Assembly (NCBI GenBank): GCA_963751395.1
Contig: CAVVUC010000002.1
Span: forward strand, 1,178,001 to 1,242,000
Origin: CAVVUC01 sp963751395
GTDB taxonomy: Bacteria; Verrucomicrobiota; Verrucomicrobiia; Chthoniobacterales; Chthoniobacteraceae
Length of the DNA: 64,000 nt
Reading direction: 5' to 3'
Made by a program: the position numbers and the translations under genes. The stretch's first letter is position 1; every line of letters starts with the position of its first letter. Under the pieces are notes generated by a model that was not told the origin of the DNA, did not search any database, and saw only the letters and a list, made by a program, of their open reading frames with translations. This document shows positions 50,219-59,420 of the stretch, one piece after another.

Positions 50219-50347
50219 TGGATTTTTTCGGGAAAATTTCCCGGCAACCCGCCCGGTGAAACCGCCGCGGATCGCTCGCGCCGGCTTTCTCCGAAAAAAG
50301 CCCGTTTCTTGTTGCTGCCGGCGGCGCGTCCCGGCAATTTGCCCGCC

Positions 50348-51766
50348 GTGAAACAACCACCGCATGACACGTCGCCAGGGGCGAAGGGATTGGTTGGCGA
50401 CTCGGCGCTCCTGGTGTTTGCCATCGCCGCCGCCGGATTTGTGTTTGCCGCATTCTGCCGCTTGAGCCTGGTGTTCGATGGCAGCTATTACCTCCTGAGC
50501 ACGCTGCAAGACGCGGCCCCGATGATCCCGCACAGGCGGTGGTGCGATTGGATTCTCGATCTGCCGGTTCTCTGGCTGACGCCGCTTTTTCCGCTGCCGG
50601 CCGATTTGGGAGTCGTTCACGGGCTGGCGCGATCGCTCCCGCCTCTGTTCAGCCTCGCGGTGTGCCTGGGCATGTGCGCGGGGAAATGGCGGGGCCTGCG
50701 CGTTTGGGTTGCGATCGGAATCCTGCTGATGCCCCTCCCGGGCCAGTTGCCGATCGTGAGCGAAGCGACTCCCGCGCTTCAACTTTCCTGGGTGCTGTTC
50801 GTGTTCGCATGGCGCGGCTGCCCTCTTGCCTGGTCGCCTGCGGTTGCGATCGCTCTCGCGGGGATGCTCACACTGCATCCGATCGCGAGTCCGCTCTGCC
50901 TGTTCGCGGCAGCCATCTGCGCCTGGTTCCCCCCGGCGAACGCCGCTGCGCGGTCCCGATGGATCAAGCCCTGGTCCATGATTTTCGCCGCGGCTTCGAT
51001 TGCAAAACTCGTCGAGACCCTGGCGCTCGCCAACTCCTACGAGCGCGAGCACATGCTCGCGTCCGTCTGGATTCGTGAGCTCGCGAGCGGCCTGTGGTAC
51101 ACGCCATTCCCGGTGCTGATTCCACTGCTCGCCGAAAGGACGCTCGCGGTCTGGAGCGCGTGGGGCCCGGGCCGGCGCATTGTCCCGCCGTGGCTGCCTC
51201 GAGGTCTCTGGGCCGTTTCATTTGTTCTCGGCGTCTATTACTCCATCGATGTCACCGGCTGGTCGTCGTCTCTCAATTACCGAAAATTCGGAGCCGCGAT
51301 TGCCGTTCCCGTTGTCCTCATGGCGTCGTTCCATGCATGGCGGGTCCGGCGCGGCATCGACGGCCGGCCCGCCGCCCCGGTGCCGCTCCGCATTCCGTCG
51401 GTTTATCCCGCGCTTCTGTTCTCGCTGATTCTATCGGTCATCGCCGTGCGGTGGTGCCAGCTTTGCGAGTCGTTGATGACGCGCCTCGCCGCGCGACCGA
51501 CGCGCGCGATGTATTTCGAGGAACTCCCGCCGCCCGAGCGATACAGCGCGTTAAACCACTGGTCCACGACCTCGCTTTCACTGCTCCTGCAAGGCACCGG
51601 GCCGGCGAAGGTGTTCATCCACGATCGCGCCATCCAATGCAGTGCCGAGGGACTGAGTATTTGTCCCGGCGTTGTCGCGCGCTGCGAAGACAAGCACATC
51701 AAGCTGGCGTGGCTGAACCAGGCGATCTCCAAGATCCGGGCAGCCGAGTGCGCGGATCCGCACTGA
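50348..51766 (+). CDS. Polytopic membrane protein of unknown function
   Basis: The product has 472 residues from the GTG at 50348 (MKQPPHDTS...), chosen because an earlier in-frame ATG at 50309 would add only low-complexity residues. About nine or ten hydrophobic segments are spread between residues 20 and 390, followed by a soluble tail of about 75 residues (EELPPPERYSALNHWST, RAIQCSAEGLSICPGVV). The layout recalls glycan-related multi-pass proteins, but no catalytic motif is recognisable. It diverges from the rplA operon and ends 25 bases before the DPP IV gene on the other strand. Confidence 0.7.
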   Translation: MKQPPHDTSPGAKGLVGDSALLVFAIAAAGFVFAAFCRLSLVFDGSYYLLSTLQDAAPMIPHRRWCDWILDLPVLWLTPLFPLPADLGVVHGLARSLPPLFSLAVCLGMCAGKWRGLRVWVAIGILLMPLPGQLPIVSEATPALQLSWVLFVFAWRGCPLAWSPAVAIALAGMLTLHPIASPLCLFAAAICAWFPPANAAARSRWIKPWSMIFAAASIAKLVETLALANSYEREHMLASVWIRELASGLWYTPFPVLIPLLAERTLAVWSAWGPGRRIVPPWLPRGLWAVSFVLGVYYSIDVTGWSSSLNYRKFGAAIAVPVVLMASFHAWRVRRGIDGRPAAPVPLRIPSVYPALLFSLILSVIAVRWCQLCESLMTRLAARPTRAMYFEELPPPERYSALNHWSTTSLSLLLQGTGPAKVFIHDRAIQCSAEGLSICPGVVARCEDKHIKLAWLNQAISKIRAAECADPH

Positions 51767-51791
51767 AACCAACCGCCGCTATGCAACCTCC

Positions 51792-54095
51792 TCACTCCCG
51801 CCGTGGCTCGACCCCGAGCAGGTGGCGGACGAAAAAGTCGGCGAGGCGGCGGCGGCCATAAGGCGAACCGATGACGCCGTGGCCGGCTCCGGGGACGACG
51901 AGGAGGTCGAAGTCTTTGTTGGCGCGGATGAGGGCGTTCGCGACTTGCATCGTCGAGGCGGGATCGACGTTGTGGTCGAGTTCACCGACGGCGAGGAGGA
52001 GATGGCCGGTGAGTTTGGGCGCGAGCGTCACGTTGGATTGTTCGGCGTATTCGTTGCCGACGGGCCAGCCCATCCAGAGTTCGTTCCACCAGATTTTGTC
52101 CATGCGGTTGTCGTGGCAGCCGCAATCGGCGACGGCGACTTTGTAAAAATCCCCGTGGGTCAGCAGCGCACCGACGGCATTTTGTCCGCCCGCAGAGGTG
52201 CCGTAAATGCCGACGCGGCCCAGGTCGAGCGCCGGATCGTGCGCGGCGGCGGCGCGGAGCCAGAGGATGCGGTCGGGGAAGCCGGCGTCGGCGATGTTTT
52301 TCCAGCAGACATCGTGGAATTTCTTCGACCGGTGCGACGTGCCCATGCCGTCGATTTTCACCACGACGAAACCGAGTTCGGCGAGCGCCTGCGCGGAGTC
52401 AGACGCGTGAAAAGACTTCGGCACATGGATGTCTTGCGGGCCGGCGTAGATGTCTTCGATGACCGGGTATTTTTTCGCGGGATCGAAATTCGACGGACGG
52501 CAGATCACCCCGTAAATGTCGGTGGTGCCGTCGCGGCCTTTGGCGCAGAAGCGTTCCGGCGCGCGCCATCCGGTTTCTCGCAGGGCTGAGTCGTCCGCTT
52601 TTTCCAACGGGCAGACCAGCGCGCCGGTGTCGGCACGGCGGAGTTCGCTCACGGGTGGCAGGTCCGGGCGCGACCACGTATCGACCAAGAATCGCCGGTC
52701 GGGTGAAAAGTCGGCGCTGTGCGTGCCGTCGCCCTCGGTGAGAACGACGAGGCCCGTGCCGTCGAAGCGGACGCGGCAATGGTGGATTTGATATGGGTCC
52801 TGCCCCGGACGGATGCCGCCCGCCTGGAACCAGACCTCGCGCTTTTCCTCATCGACTCGATCCACTTCGCGGACGACCCATTCGCCGCGCGTGATCTGAT
52901 TTTTCACGCGACCGTCGCGGGTGTCGTAGAGATACAGGTGATTCCACCCGTCGCGCTCCGACATCCAGATGAGTTCGCCGGTCGCATCGAGCCAGTGCAG
53001 AAAGTATTTCCCCGCGTAGTCGATAAAGGTCGGGCTCGTTTCCTCGACGAGCGCCTGCGCGGCTCCGGTGCCCGCATCGACGGCAACGACGCGCAGAACC
53101 TGATGCCCGCGCTGGTTGTAAACGAAAGCGAACCGCTTTGAGTCCGGCATCCAACGGATGTCGTCGATGCTCCACGGATTCGGAAACAGCGTGTCGGCGA
53201 CGGGAATTTCCTTTCGCGCTGCGATGTCGAACAAGTGCGGCTTCGAGATCGGAATGGCGTCACCGGGTTTTGCGTAGTCGAACGAATGAACCTTCGGCTG
53301 CACTTGATCGGCGGGCGACGACTCGACGACGGTGACTTTGCGCCGATTGCCCTGACGCGTGCGCATCGCGACGAGCCGCTGGCGGTCCGGCGACCAATGA
53401 AATCGTCTGTTATAGCCGTCCTTCGCCGTGCCGTCGGTCGTGAGGGGAAGCGTCGTGCCGGTCTTGCGGTCACGAAGGCAGAGGTTGTGACCGCGCACGA
53501 TGACCTCCTGCGAATCACGATCCGGCACCTTGCCCGGCGCGGCGTCGGGATGGGGCGGGGGAGTCTTGTCGGAAATGACGGCGGTCGATTCCTCATCGGT
53601 CGCCGTGAAAACTGCGAGCGTGTGCTTTGCTGCGTCGGCGGCGAGCCAGACGTGGCCGGCGTAGGTCTGCTGGCGACGGCTCGCGCCGGGAGGCAGCGTT
53701 CCGTATGAATGGTGGTCGCCTTCGGTGTCGATCCATAGCAAATCGACCGGACCGTTAGTCTGGTTGGCGAAGGTGATGAAGGTGGATTCGTTGCTGTTCT
53801 TTGAACGCTGCTCCGTGCCTGACGGCGTGAGGCTCGCCTCGGCCGCGGGAGGTTTGTAACCCGTTTCGCGGGTGCCGCGCACCGCATCCACCAGCACGTA
53901 TTCCTTTTTCCCGCCTGCCAGATCGCGACGATACCAGAACCGGTCGCCGCCATCGATCCAGTGCGGCTTGACCCGGGCGTTGAGCACTTTGCCCGCGGTT
54001 CGCTTTTCCCATTCATTGAACCGCTGGTAGTCAGTCACAGTGCCTTGTGCCCAGGTCACGACCGGAAGCAGCAGCAGAACGGGGAGAAATTTCAT
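51792..54095 (-). CDS. Secreted dipeptidyl peptidase IV (S9B) with VHL-like beta domain
   Basis: The product has 767 residues. A signal peptide (MKFLPVLLLLPVVTWAQG) is followed by a DPP IV beta propeller (about 20-490). The C-terminal alpha/beta hydrolase has the nucleophile in GTSAGG, the acid in DHNVD and the histidine in PGAGHGV. DPP IV removes X-Pro dipeptides. Between about residues 100 and 175 is a block with W121, YGTLPPG at 131, T144, Y145, H148 and W150, matching the spacing of the human VHL beta domain (W88, Y98, S111, Y112, H115, W117), whose pocket binds hydroxyproline. The ATG at 54095 gives a clean signal peptide. The VHL match is read by eye but is strong. Confidence 0.88.
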   Translation of the reverse strand: MKFLPVLLLLPVVTWAQGTVTDYQRFNEWEKRTAGKVLNARVKPHWIDGGDRFWYRRDLAGGKKEYVLVDAVRGTRETGYKPPAAEASLTPSGTEQRSKNSNESTFITFANQTNGPVDLLWIDTEGDHHSYGTLPPGASRRQQTYAGHVWLAADAAKHTLAVFTATDEESTAVISDKTPPPHPDAAPGKVPDRDSQEVIVRGHNLCLRDRKTGTTLPLTTDGTAKDGYNRRFHWSPDRQRLVAMRTRQGNRRKVTVVESSPADQVQPKVHSFDYAKPGDAIPISKPHLFDIAARKEIPVADTLFPNPWSIDDIRWMPDSKRFAFVYNQRGHQVLRVVAVDAGTGAAQALVEETSPTFIDYAGKYFLHWLDATGELIWMSERDGWNHLYLYDTRDGRVKNQITRGEWVVREVDRVDEEKREVWFQAGGIRPGQDPYQIHHCRVRFDGTGLVVLTEGDGTHSADFSPDRRFLVDTWSRPDLPPVSELRRADTGALVCPLEKADDSALRETGWRAPERFCAKGRDGTTDIYGVICRPSNFDPAKKYPVIEDIYAGPQDIHVPKSFHASDSAQALAELGFVVVKIDGMGTSHRSKKFHDVCWKNIADAGFPDRILWLRAAAAHDPALDLGRVGIYGTSAGGQNAVGALLTHGDFYKVAVADCGCHDNRMDKIWWNELWMGWPVGNEYAEQSNVTLAPKLTGHLLLAVGELDHNVDPASTMQVANALIRANKDFDLLVVPGAGHGVIGSPYGRRRLADFFVRHLLGVEPRRE

Positions 54096-54165
54096 TGGAG
54101 CCTTTGTTGCAGCTTCGGCGTGAAGCGTCAATTTCCGAAGGCGGAACGCTGTGGAGCGGATGGAT

Positions 54166-54332
54166 TTGGGTGGCACAGGCGTCCCGCCTGTTGGCGATGG
54201 CGTCCCCGCCGAAACGAGCTTTCAAAAACGTGGATTCACAGTAAACGGTTCCGAAGTCAAACTCCGCCCTCGAAGAAAGTCCGCGATGGCGGGGACGCCA
54301 TCGCCAACAGGCGGGACGCCTGTGCTACCCAA
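54166..54332. repeat. Long inverted repeat with GGCACAGGCGTCCCGCC arms (copy 1)
   Basis: Arms of about 45 bases (54166-54210 and 54288-54332) are near-perfect complements, starting TTGGGTGGCACAGGCGTCCC and containing GGCGATGGCGTCCCCGCC. The spacer is 77 bases. The same outer sequence recurs near 60.9-61.1 kb. From memory, this palindrome family is widespread in PVC genomes and gives spurious proteins with GTGVPPV motifs. It lies between the DPP IV and GH16 genes. Confidence 0.9.
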
Positions 54333-54335
54333 GCC

Positions 54336-55994
54336 TTACCTTTTGCGCTGGTAAACGCGGACCCAGTCCACGTCCATGCTTTTGCCGTCGAGCTTCGAAG
54401 TGATCGGTCCCGCCCACGGGAAAACCGCCGTGCTGAAAATTACCGGCGACTCCGCGACGGCGACGGTGTTCGGCTTGCGATCGATCTCCCGCCCATCCCA
54501 AAAATAGACGATCTCCTTTTCCTCCCAGAGCACGCCGTAAGTGTGGAAGTCCTTGCTGAGATCCACGGGCGCGCGCCAGCATTTCGATAGCGAAGTCATG
54601 CCGTTTTGGTGGAGCGACATGTTGATCGCGTTCGGCCAGTGGCCTTCGTTCACGTCGATCTCGAATCCCTTCCCCGGCTCCCGAATGCCGGGGTTCGTCC
54701 AGAATGCGTTGTTGAGTCCGGGCGCGCCGGCATAGCGGTAGCGCGCCTCCCAATAACCAAACTTCTGCCGGAACTTCTTCGTGCCCGCCATCCCGCTCGT
54801 CCATTCCAATCCGCCACGCTTTTCCTTTTTCGTCACGAGCTTGAGCAGACCTTTCTCGACGACGATGTTTTCCGGCCAGCGACCCGAGAGCAGCTTGCCC
54901 CACGTTTGTCCCTTCGCCACGTTCCAGACTTCGGGATCGAGCGCGCTGCCGTTGAACTCGTCCTGAAAAGTCAGTTCCCACTCGCCGGCGGGCGGGCCAC
55001 TTTGCGCGATGATCTGCTGATAACGTCCAAGCAACACAGCCGCCTGCGAGCGCTTCAGCGGCGTGGTCTGTTTCGCGATCGGATCGTCCGGCCCGTCGAG
55101 AAAACCGAGCGCCGCCGCGTGCCCGACAACGTCCGCCTTGTCCTGCGGCAGGTGCGCCCACGCAAGCGGCTTCCCGCTTTTCTCCGCTGCCGCGACGAGA
55201 CAGCCGAGAGCGTTCTGCGGGAGCAGCCGCATCCAGAGCGAGCGCGAGCCGCCGAGCCATCCGCGAGTTGCAGCCTTCGTGGTGATCTGCCCGGCAGTGC
55301 CCGGATCTTTCTCGCCCGAAATTTTCAGGAGTGCCGAAAGGAAAATCTCGGGTGTCATCTCGGCCTCGGGAGCGAACTTCTTCGGCGTCGTTCCGCCAAG
55401 AACGCCCGCCGCCGCCAGCCGTCCCGCGACATCTGCGGCGGGATGGCCTTTCATATCGTCGAACTCAACACTGGCCTCGCGGAACTCGGCGGACGGGATG
55501 ATCTCGTCGAGAATCAGCGTCTGCCAGACCATCTTTGCATCTTGTGGGTCGAGGATTTCCAGCCGCACCGCGCTCACACGGAGGTTCCCGCTGCCGCCGT
55601 TGCTGAGCACGATTTTCTCCCCGCCTTTGCCCGCGAAGGGAAAGGTGCCGACCGTTTCCCAGCGTGATTCACCGGCGCTGAGATCGAACGTTTTCGACAG
55701 CTTTTGTTCGGTCGCGCCGGTCACCTGGACGATGGCGGCGGGAGTGTTGCCGCCGTGCGCGACGACGTAAAACGACACGCGAACCGGGCAGACACTCTGC
55801 ACGTTGGGGGTCCAGGTTGCGGTCGCATCCTTTTCACCGGTCCAGATCGTGCCACGATTCGGCGCGTAACCATCAAGCGAGCCGAACCGCCAGTTGCCTT
55901 TCGTGGAAAATTGCGGACCGAGGGGCACGACGGGCGCGGCGTTTGCGAGCAATGCGACGGCGAGAAAAACAGGCAGCAGGACTTTGATGTTCAT
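54336..55994 (-). CDS. GH16 endo-beta-glucanase with SLH repeats
   Basis: The product has 552 residues. A signal peptide (about 1-19) is followed by a carbohydrate-binding-like jelly-roll (about 20-155), then three S-layer-homology-like motifs: VEFDDMKGHPAADVAGRLAAAGVL, AGQITTKAATRGWLGGSRSLWM and DKADVVGHAAALGFLDGPDDP (about 175-345). A GH16 catalytic domain (about 360-552) has WELTFQDEFNGSALDPEVWN and the catalytic core FEIDVNEG, which keeps the ExDxxE spacing. GH16 enzymes cut laminarin, agar, carrageenan or mixed-linkage glucan; the exact substrate is open. The SLH block suggests attachment to the cell surface. Confidence 0.85.
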   Translation of the reverse strand: MNIKVLLPVFLAVALLANAAPVVPLGPQFSTKGNWRFGSLDGYAPNRGTIWTGEKDATATWTPNVQSVCPVRVSFYVVAHGGNTPAAIVQVTGATEQKLSKTFDLSAGESRWETVGTFPFAGKGGEKIVLSNGGSGNLRVSAVRLEILDPQDAKMVWQTLILDEIIPSAEFREASVEFDDMKGHPAADVAGRLAAAGVLGGTTPKKFAPEAEMTPEIFLSALLKISGEKDPGTAGQITTKAATRGWLGGSRSLWMRLLPQNALGCLVAAAEKSGKPLAWAHLPQDKADVVGHAAALGFLDGPDDPIAKQTTPLKRSQAAVLLGRYQQIIAQSGPPAGEWELTFQDEFNGSALDPEVWNVAKGQTWGKLLSGRWPENIVVEKGLLKLVTKKEKRGGLEWTSGMAGTKKFRQKFGYWEARYRYAGAPGLNNAFWTNPGIREPGKGFEIDVNEGHWPNAINMSLHQNGMTSLSKCWRAPVDLSKDFHTYGVLWEEKEIVYFWDGREIDRKPNTVAVAESPVIFSTAVFPWAGPITSKLDGKSMDVDWVRVYQRKR

Positions 55995-56083
55995 GGAATT
56001 GGCGACGACACGAGGGGGAGGCTTTGATAATGCAAGAAACGTCGATCAAGGCAAGATGCAGTCGGGGCATGGAGGCGAAAGTA

Positions 56084-56152
56084 GAAGGGATTTCCAAATC
56101 CCTTCATGCGTCGTCCGCGGTTCAGTTCCGAAGGGATTTGGAAATCCCTTTT
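56084..56152. repeat. Double palindrome GGGATTTCCAAATCCC
   Basis: GAAGGGATTTCCAAATCCCTTC (56084-56105) is followed after 24 bases by GAAGGGATTTGGAAATCCCTT (56130 onward), its reverse complement. Each half is also nearly self-complementary. It sits in the leader region between the divergent GH16 and FAD-oxidoreductase genes, where both promoters should lie. Confidence 0.75.
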
Positions 56153-56199
56153 ACAGATGGCACTTGGCGCGAAATCCCAAATATGCGTAGATAACTCTT

Positions 56200-59100
56200 G
56201 TGCGCCCCACCATTCTCAGACGACTGCTTGTTTTTGTTTACGAATGCTTGTTGAGCCTTCTCGTGTTCGCCCAAACGACACATGCTGGCGTGACAAATGT
56301 TCTCGTCGAAGCGGAGACTTTTTCCGCAACGGGCGGATGGCAGGTGGACGCGCAGTTTGTCGAGCAAATGGGCTCGCCGTATCTCATCGCACATGGCCTG
56401 GGCAAGCCGGTGGCCGATGCGAGCACGACGGTTCCTTTTTCCGAGACTGGCGACTATCGCGTGTGGGTGCGGACGCGGAACTGGGTGCCATCGCATCCCG
56501 AAGCGCCTCCGGGCCGGTTCAAAGTCGCCGTGAACGGCGTGACGCTCGCGCCCGAGTTTGGAACCGAACTCGGCACTTGGCACTGGCAGAGCGGCGGCAC
56601 GGTTTCCATCTCCGGCACGACGGCGCAACTCGCCCTGAAAGACCTCACAGGCTTTGACGGGCGATGCGATGCGATTGCGTTCATCAAGGGTTCCGATGAA
56701 CCGCCGCCGGCAAGCGGAGCGGCGCTTGCGAACTGGCGTCAGGCCGTGCTGAACGAATCGCTCTCGCCTTCGACGGTGCGGCAGTTTGACTGCGTGATTG
56801 TCGGTGGCGGCATGGCGGGTTGCTGCGCGGCGATCGCGGCGGCGCGCTCGGGGATCACTGTGGCATTTGTGCATGACCGCCCGGTGCTCGGTGGCAATGC
56901 CAGCCAGGAAGTGCGTGTGGCGACGCGCGGCCAAATCCGAAATTCGATCGTGGATGAAATCGACACGCTTCCGTATGCGAACCGCGACAGCCGCACGGTG
57001 ACAAGTGACGCGGATCGTCTCGCGAAGATTCAGGCGGAACCGAACATCACGCTGTTCATGCCGTGGCGGGCGTATGCGGTTGGCACGGACGAGGCAAAGC
57101 GGATCACTCACGTGGACGCGCGCAACATAAAGACCGCCAACCGGGTGCGCTTGCAGGCTGCGATTTTCATCGACTGCACGGGCGACGGCTGGATTGGCTA
57201 TTGGGCAGGAGCGGATTACCGGATGGGCCGCGAGTCGGTTTCGGAGTTTGGCGAGTCACGGGCCCCGGCGACACCGGATGCAAAGACGATGGGAAACTCG
57301 CTGATGTGGAGCACGAAGACGGCGGCCTCGGCGGTGGCGTTCCCGAGCGTTCCGTGGGCGCTCGATGTTTCCGGGACGAACGCCGATACGGGCGGCGACT
57401 GGGATTGGGAATACGGAATGTCGCTGAACACAATTACCGATGCCGAGGAAATTCGCGACTTCCTGTTGCGGGCGATCTACGGCAATTTTTCCAACGCGAA
57501 AGCAAAATCCGGGAACGCCAATCTGGACCTCGCGTGGGTGCCATTCGTCGCCGGCAAGCGCGAATCCCGCCGGCTGCTCGGCGACCACATTCTCACACAG
57601 GCCGATCTCGTGAACGGCGTTTATTTCGAGGACGCCATCGCAACGACCGACTGGGGCATCGACCTCCATTCCGAGACCGCGATTGCGTATCGCTCGACCT
57701 ACTCGAAAACCACCATCGCGAGTTCGTGTTATTTTCCATTTCGCTCGCTCTACTCACGCAACGTCCCGAACCTGATGATGGCGGGGCGCTGCTTCAGCGC
57801 GACACACGTCGGCATGGGGAGTCCGCGCGTGCAGAATACGACCGGCCAGATGGGAGTCGCGGTCGGTTACGCTGCCGCGATCTGCAAGCAATATGGAATC
57901 CTGCCACGCGACATCTACCGCATCGCCGATCGCACGCTGGAACTTCAGGCGCGCATCAGCGGAGTCTGGCCGCAGCGCGCGGAAGCCGTTCCGGTGATCA
58001 TCGACAATACCGATGCGTGCGCCGCGGCGACCGGTGCGTGGACGACCGGCACGAGCCCGGCTGGATTTTACGGGAGCAATTTTCTACATGGCGGAAACTC
58101 CGCGCAGGGAACCAATCGCGTGAGCTACACGCCGACGCTCGCTCTCCCCGGAAAATACGACATCGCCTTGCGATGGACCGACGGCGCGACACACGCCTCG
58201 AACACGCCCGTCTGGGTTTTGCCAGTCCCGACCATCGCTGCCAGCAACGCCATTTACATCCGCAACACGCAGCCCGCTTTCGCCTCCGGCACGAACGAAC
58301 TCCTTATCGGAAGATTCGCCGCGAGCGACTACACGCGCGGCCTGCTCCGCTTTGATTTGTCCGCTATTCCAGCCGGCGCAACGATCACCTCCGCGCAACT
58401 CAAACTCACAATCAGTGTGCGCGATGCCGATTCACAATTGGGTGGAATTGGAACCGACGGGATGCGCGTGCATCGGGTGACCGAATCGTTCACGCCCGCC
58501 GAGACGACCTGGTCGCAAAAGACCGCGTCCACCGCGTGGTCCACGGCGGGAGGCACGTTCGACGCGACGCCGCTTTCAACGATTGCGTCACCGACCGGCC
58601 CCGATGCGGTGAACGCAGGGAACGTGCTCACTTTTCCGCAGACGAGTGCGATGTTGGGCGCTGTCACGAATGCGCGAACTCAGGGCACCAGCCTCGATCT
58701 GATCGTGCGCACGCCTTCAATTGAAACCACGTATGCGCTGCGGAAACTCTATCGCATCGGCATCGCTTCGCTTTCGGTGACTTACGCGCCGCCGGCTGGA
58801 ACACCGCCCAGCCGAACCGTCGATCAACGAACGGGCGGCGGACAATGGACGTCCGTTGGAACCTACGATCTTCCATCCGCTTCGGTGCAGGTCGTCATCG
58901 GCAATGACGGCGCAGACGGCTCCGTGGTTGCCGACGCCGTTCAGTTCACCAATCTCAATGCGGCCAGCGGCGATATCGACGGCGACGGGTTGCCGGATGC
59001 GTGGGAGCGTTACCATTTTCTCTCCGAAACCGCCGCCAGGCCCGACGAGGACTCAGATCACGACGGACGCAGCAACTTCGTCGAGTGCATGACCGGCACC

Positions 59101-59334
59101 GATCCGAACAACGCCTCCTCGCGTTTCGACATGCGCCTCGCCCTCGACTCCGTACCCGGCCAATTTGTCCTGACCTGGCCCAGCGTCGCCGGAAAAACCT
59201 ATCGCGTCGAAGTCTCCGACGACATGCAGACTTTCACGCCGCTGCTTCAAGGCATAGCAGCCACACCGCCGGAAAACTCCTGCCGCGTCACGCTCGGCAA
59301 GGCGAAGCAGTTCTTCCGAATCTCGGTGGAGTAG
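56200..59334 (+). CDS. Secreted FAD-dependent oxidoreductase with split golvesin domain
   Basis: The product has 1044 residues from a GTG start. A signal peptide ends about HAG. Then follow a carbohydrate-binding-like domain (about 30-165), a FAD domain with the dinucleotide motif VIVGGGMAGCCAAIAAARSG (about 199) and NASQEVRVATRGQ, a golvesin half-domain (about 596-675), a DNRLRE domain (about 684-865), the second golvesin half (SRTVDQRTGGGQWTSVG to VVADAVQF, about 869-922), a calcium-type DxDxDG segment (GDIDGDGLPDAWERYHF, EDSDHDGRSNFVE) and a C-terminal beta domain. The enzyme family is found in PVC secretomes; its substrate is unknown. Confidence 0.85.
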   Translation: MRPTILRRLLVFVYECLLSLLVFAQTTHAGVTNVLVEAETFSATGGWQVDAQFVEQMGSPYLIAHGLGKPVADASTTVPFSETGDYRVWVRTRNWVPSHPEAPPGRFKVAVNGVTLAPEFGTELGTWHWQSGGTVSISGTTAQLALKDLTGFDGRCDAIAFIKGSDEPPPASGAALANWRQAVLNESLSPSTVRQFDCVIVGGGMAGCCAAIAAARSGITVAFVHDRPVLGGNASQEVRVATRGQIRNSIVDEIDTLPYANRDSRTVTSDADRLAKIQAEPNITLFMPWRAYAVGTDEAKRITHVDARNIKTANRVRLQAAIFIDCTGDGWIGYWAGADYRMGRESVSEFGESRAPATPDAKTMGNSLMWSTKTAASAVAFPSVPWALDVSGTNADTGGDWDWEYGMSLNTITDAEEIRDFLLRAIYGNFSNAKAKSGNANLDLAWVPFVAGKRESRRLLGDHILTQADLVNGVYFEDAIATTDWGIDLHSETAIAYRSTYSKTTIASSCYFPFRSLYSRNVPNLMMAGRCFSATHVGMGSPRVQNTTGQMGVAVGYAAAICKQYGILPRDIYRIADRTLELQARISGVWPQRAEAVPVIIDNTDACAAATGAWTTGTSPAGFYGSNFLHGGNSAQGTNRVSYTPTLALPGKYDIALRWTDGATHASNTPVWVLPVPTIAASNAIYIRNTQPAFASGTNELLIGRFAASDYTRGLLRFDLSAIPAGATITSAQLKLTISVRDADSQLGGIGTDGMRVHRVTESFTPAETTWSQKTASTAWSTAGGTFDATPLSTIASPTGPDAVNAGNVLTFPQTSAMLGAVTNARTQGTSLDLIVRTPSIETTYALRKLYRIGIASLSVTYAPPAGTPPSRTVDQRTGGGQWTSVGTYDLPSASVQVVIGNDGADGSVVADAVQFTNLNAASGDIDGDGLPDAWERYHFLSETAARPDEDSDHDGRSNFVECMTGTDPNNASSRFDMRLALDSVPGQFVLTWPSVAGKTYRVEVSDDMQTFTPLLQGIAATPPENSCRVTLGKAKQFFRISVE

Positions 59335-59420
59335 GAATCGAGGGCGCGACGCTCAAGCTTGAAACTGTCGCTTTGCCCGACATCGGAGTGGAAGGTCATT
59401 GCTCGCGTTCAGTCATCAAA

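Noticed and set aside
54031..54350. Small proteins containing GTGVPPVGDGVP
   Set aside because: They are translations of the long palindrome; such frames arise wherever this repeat occurs.
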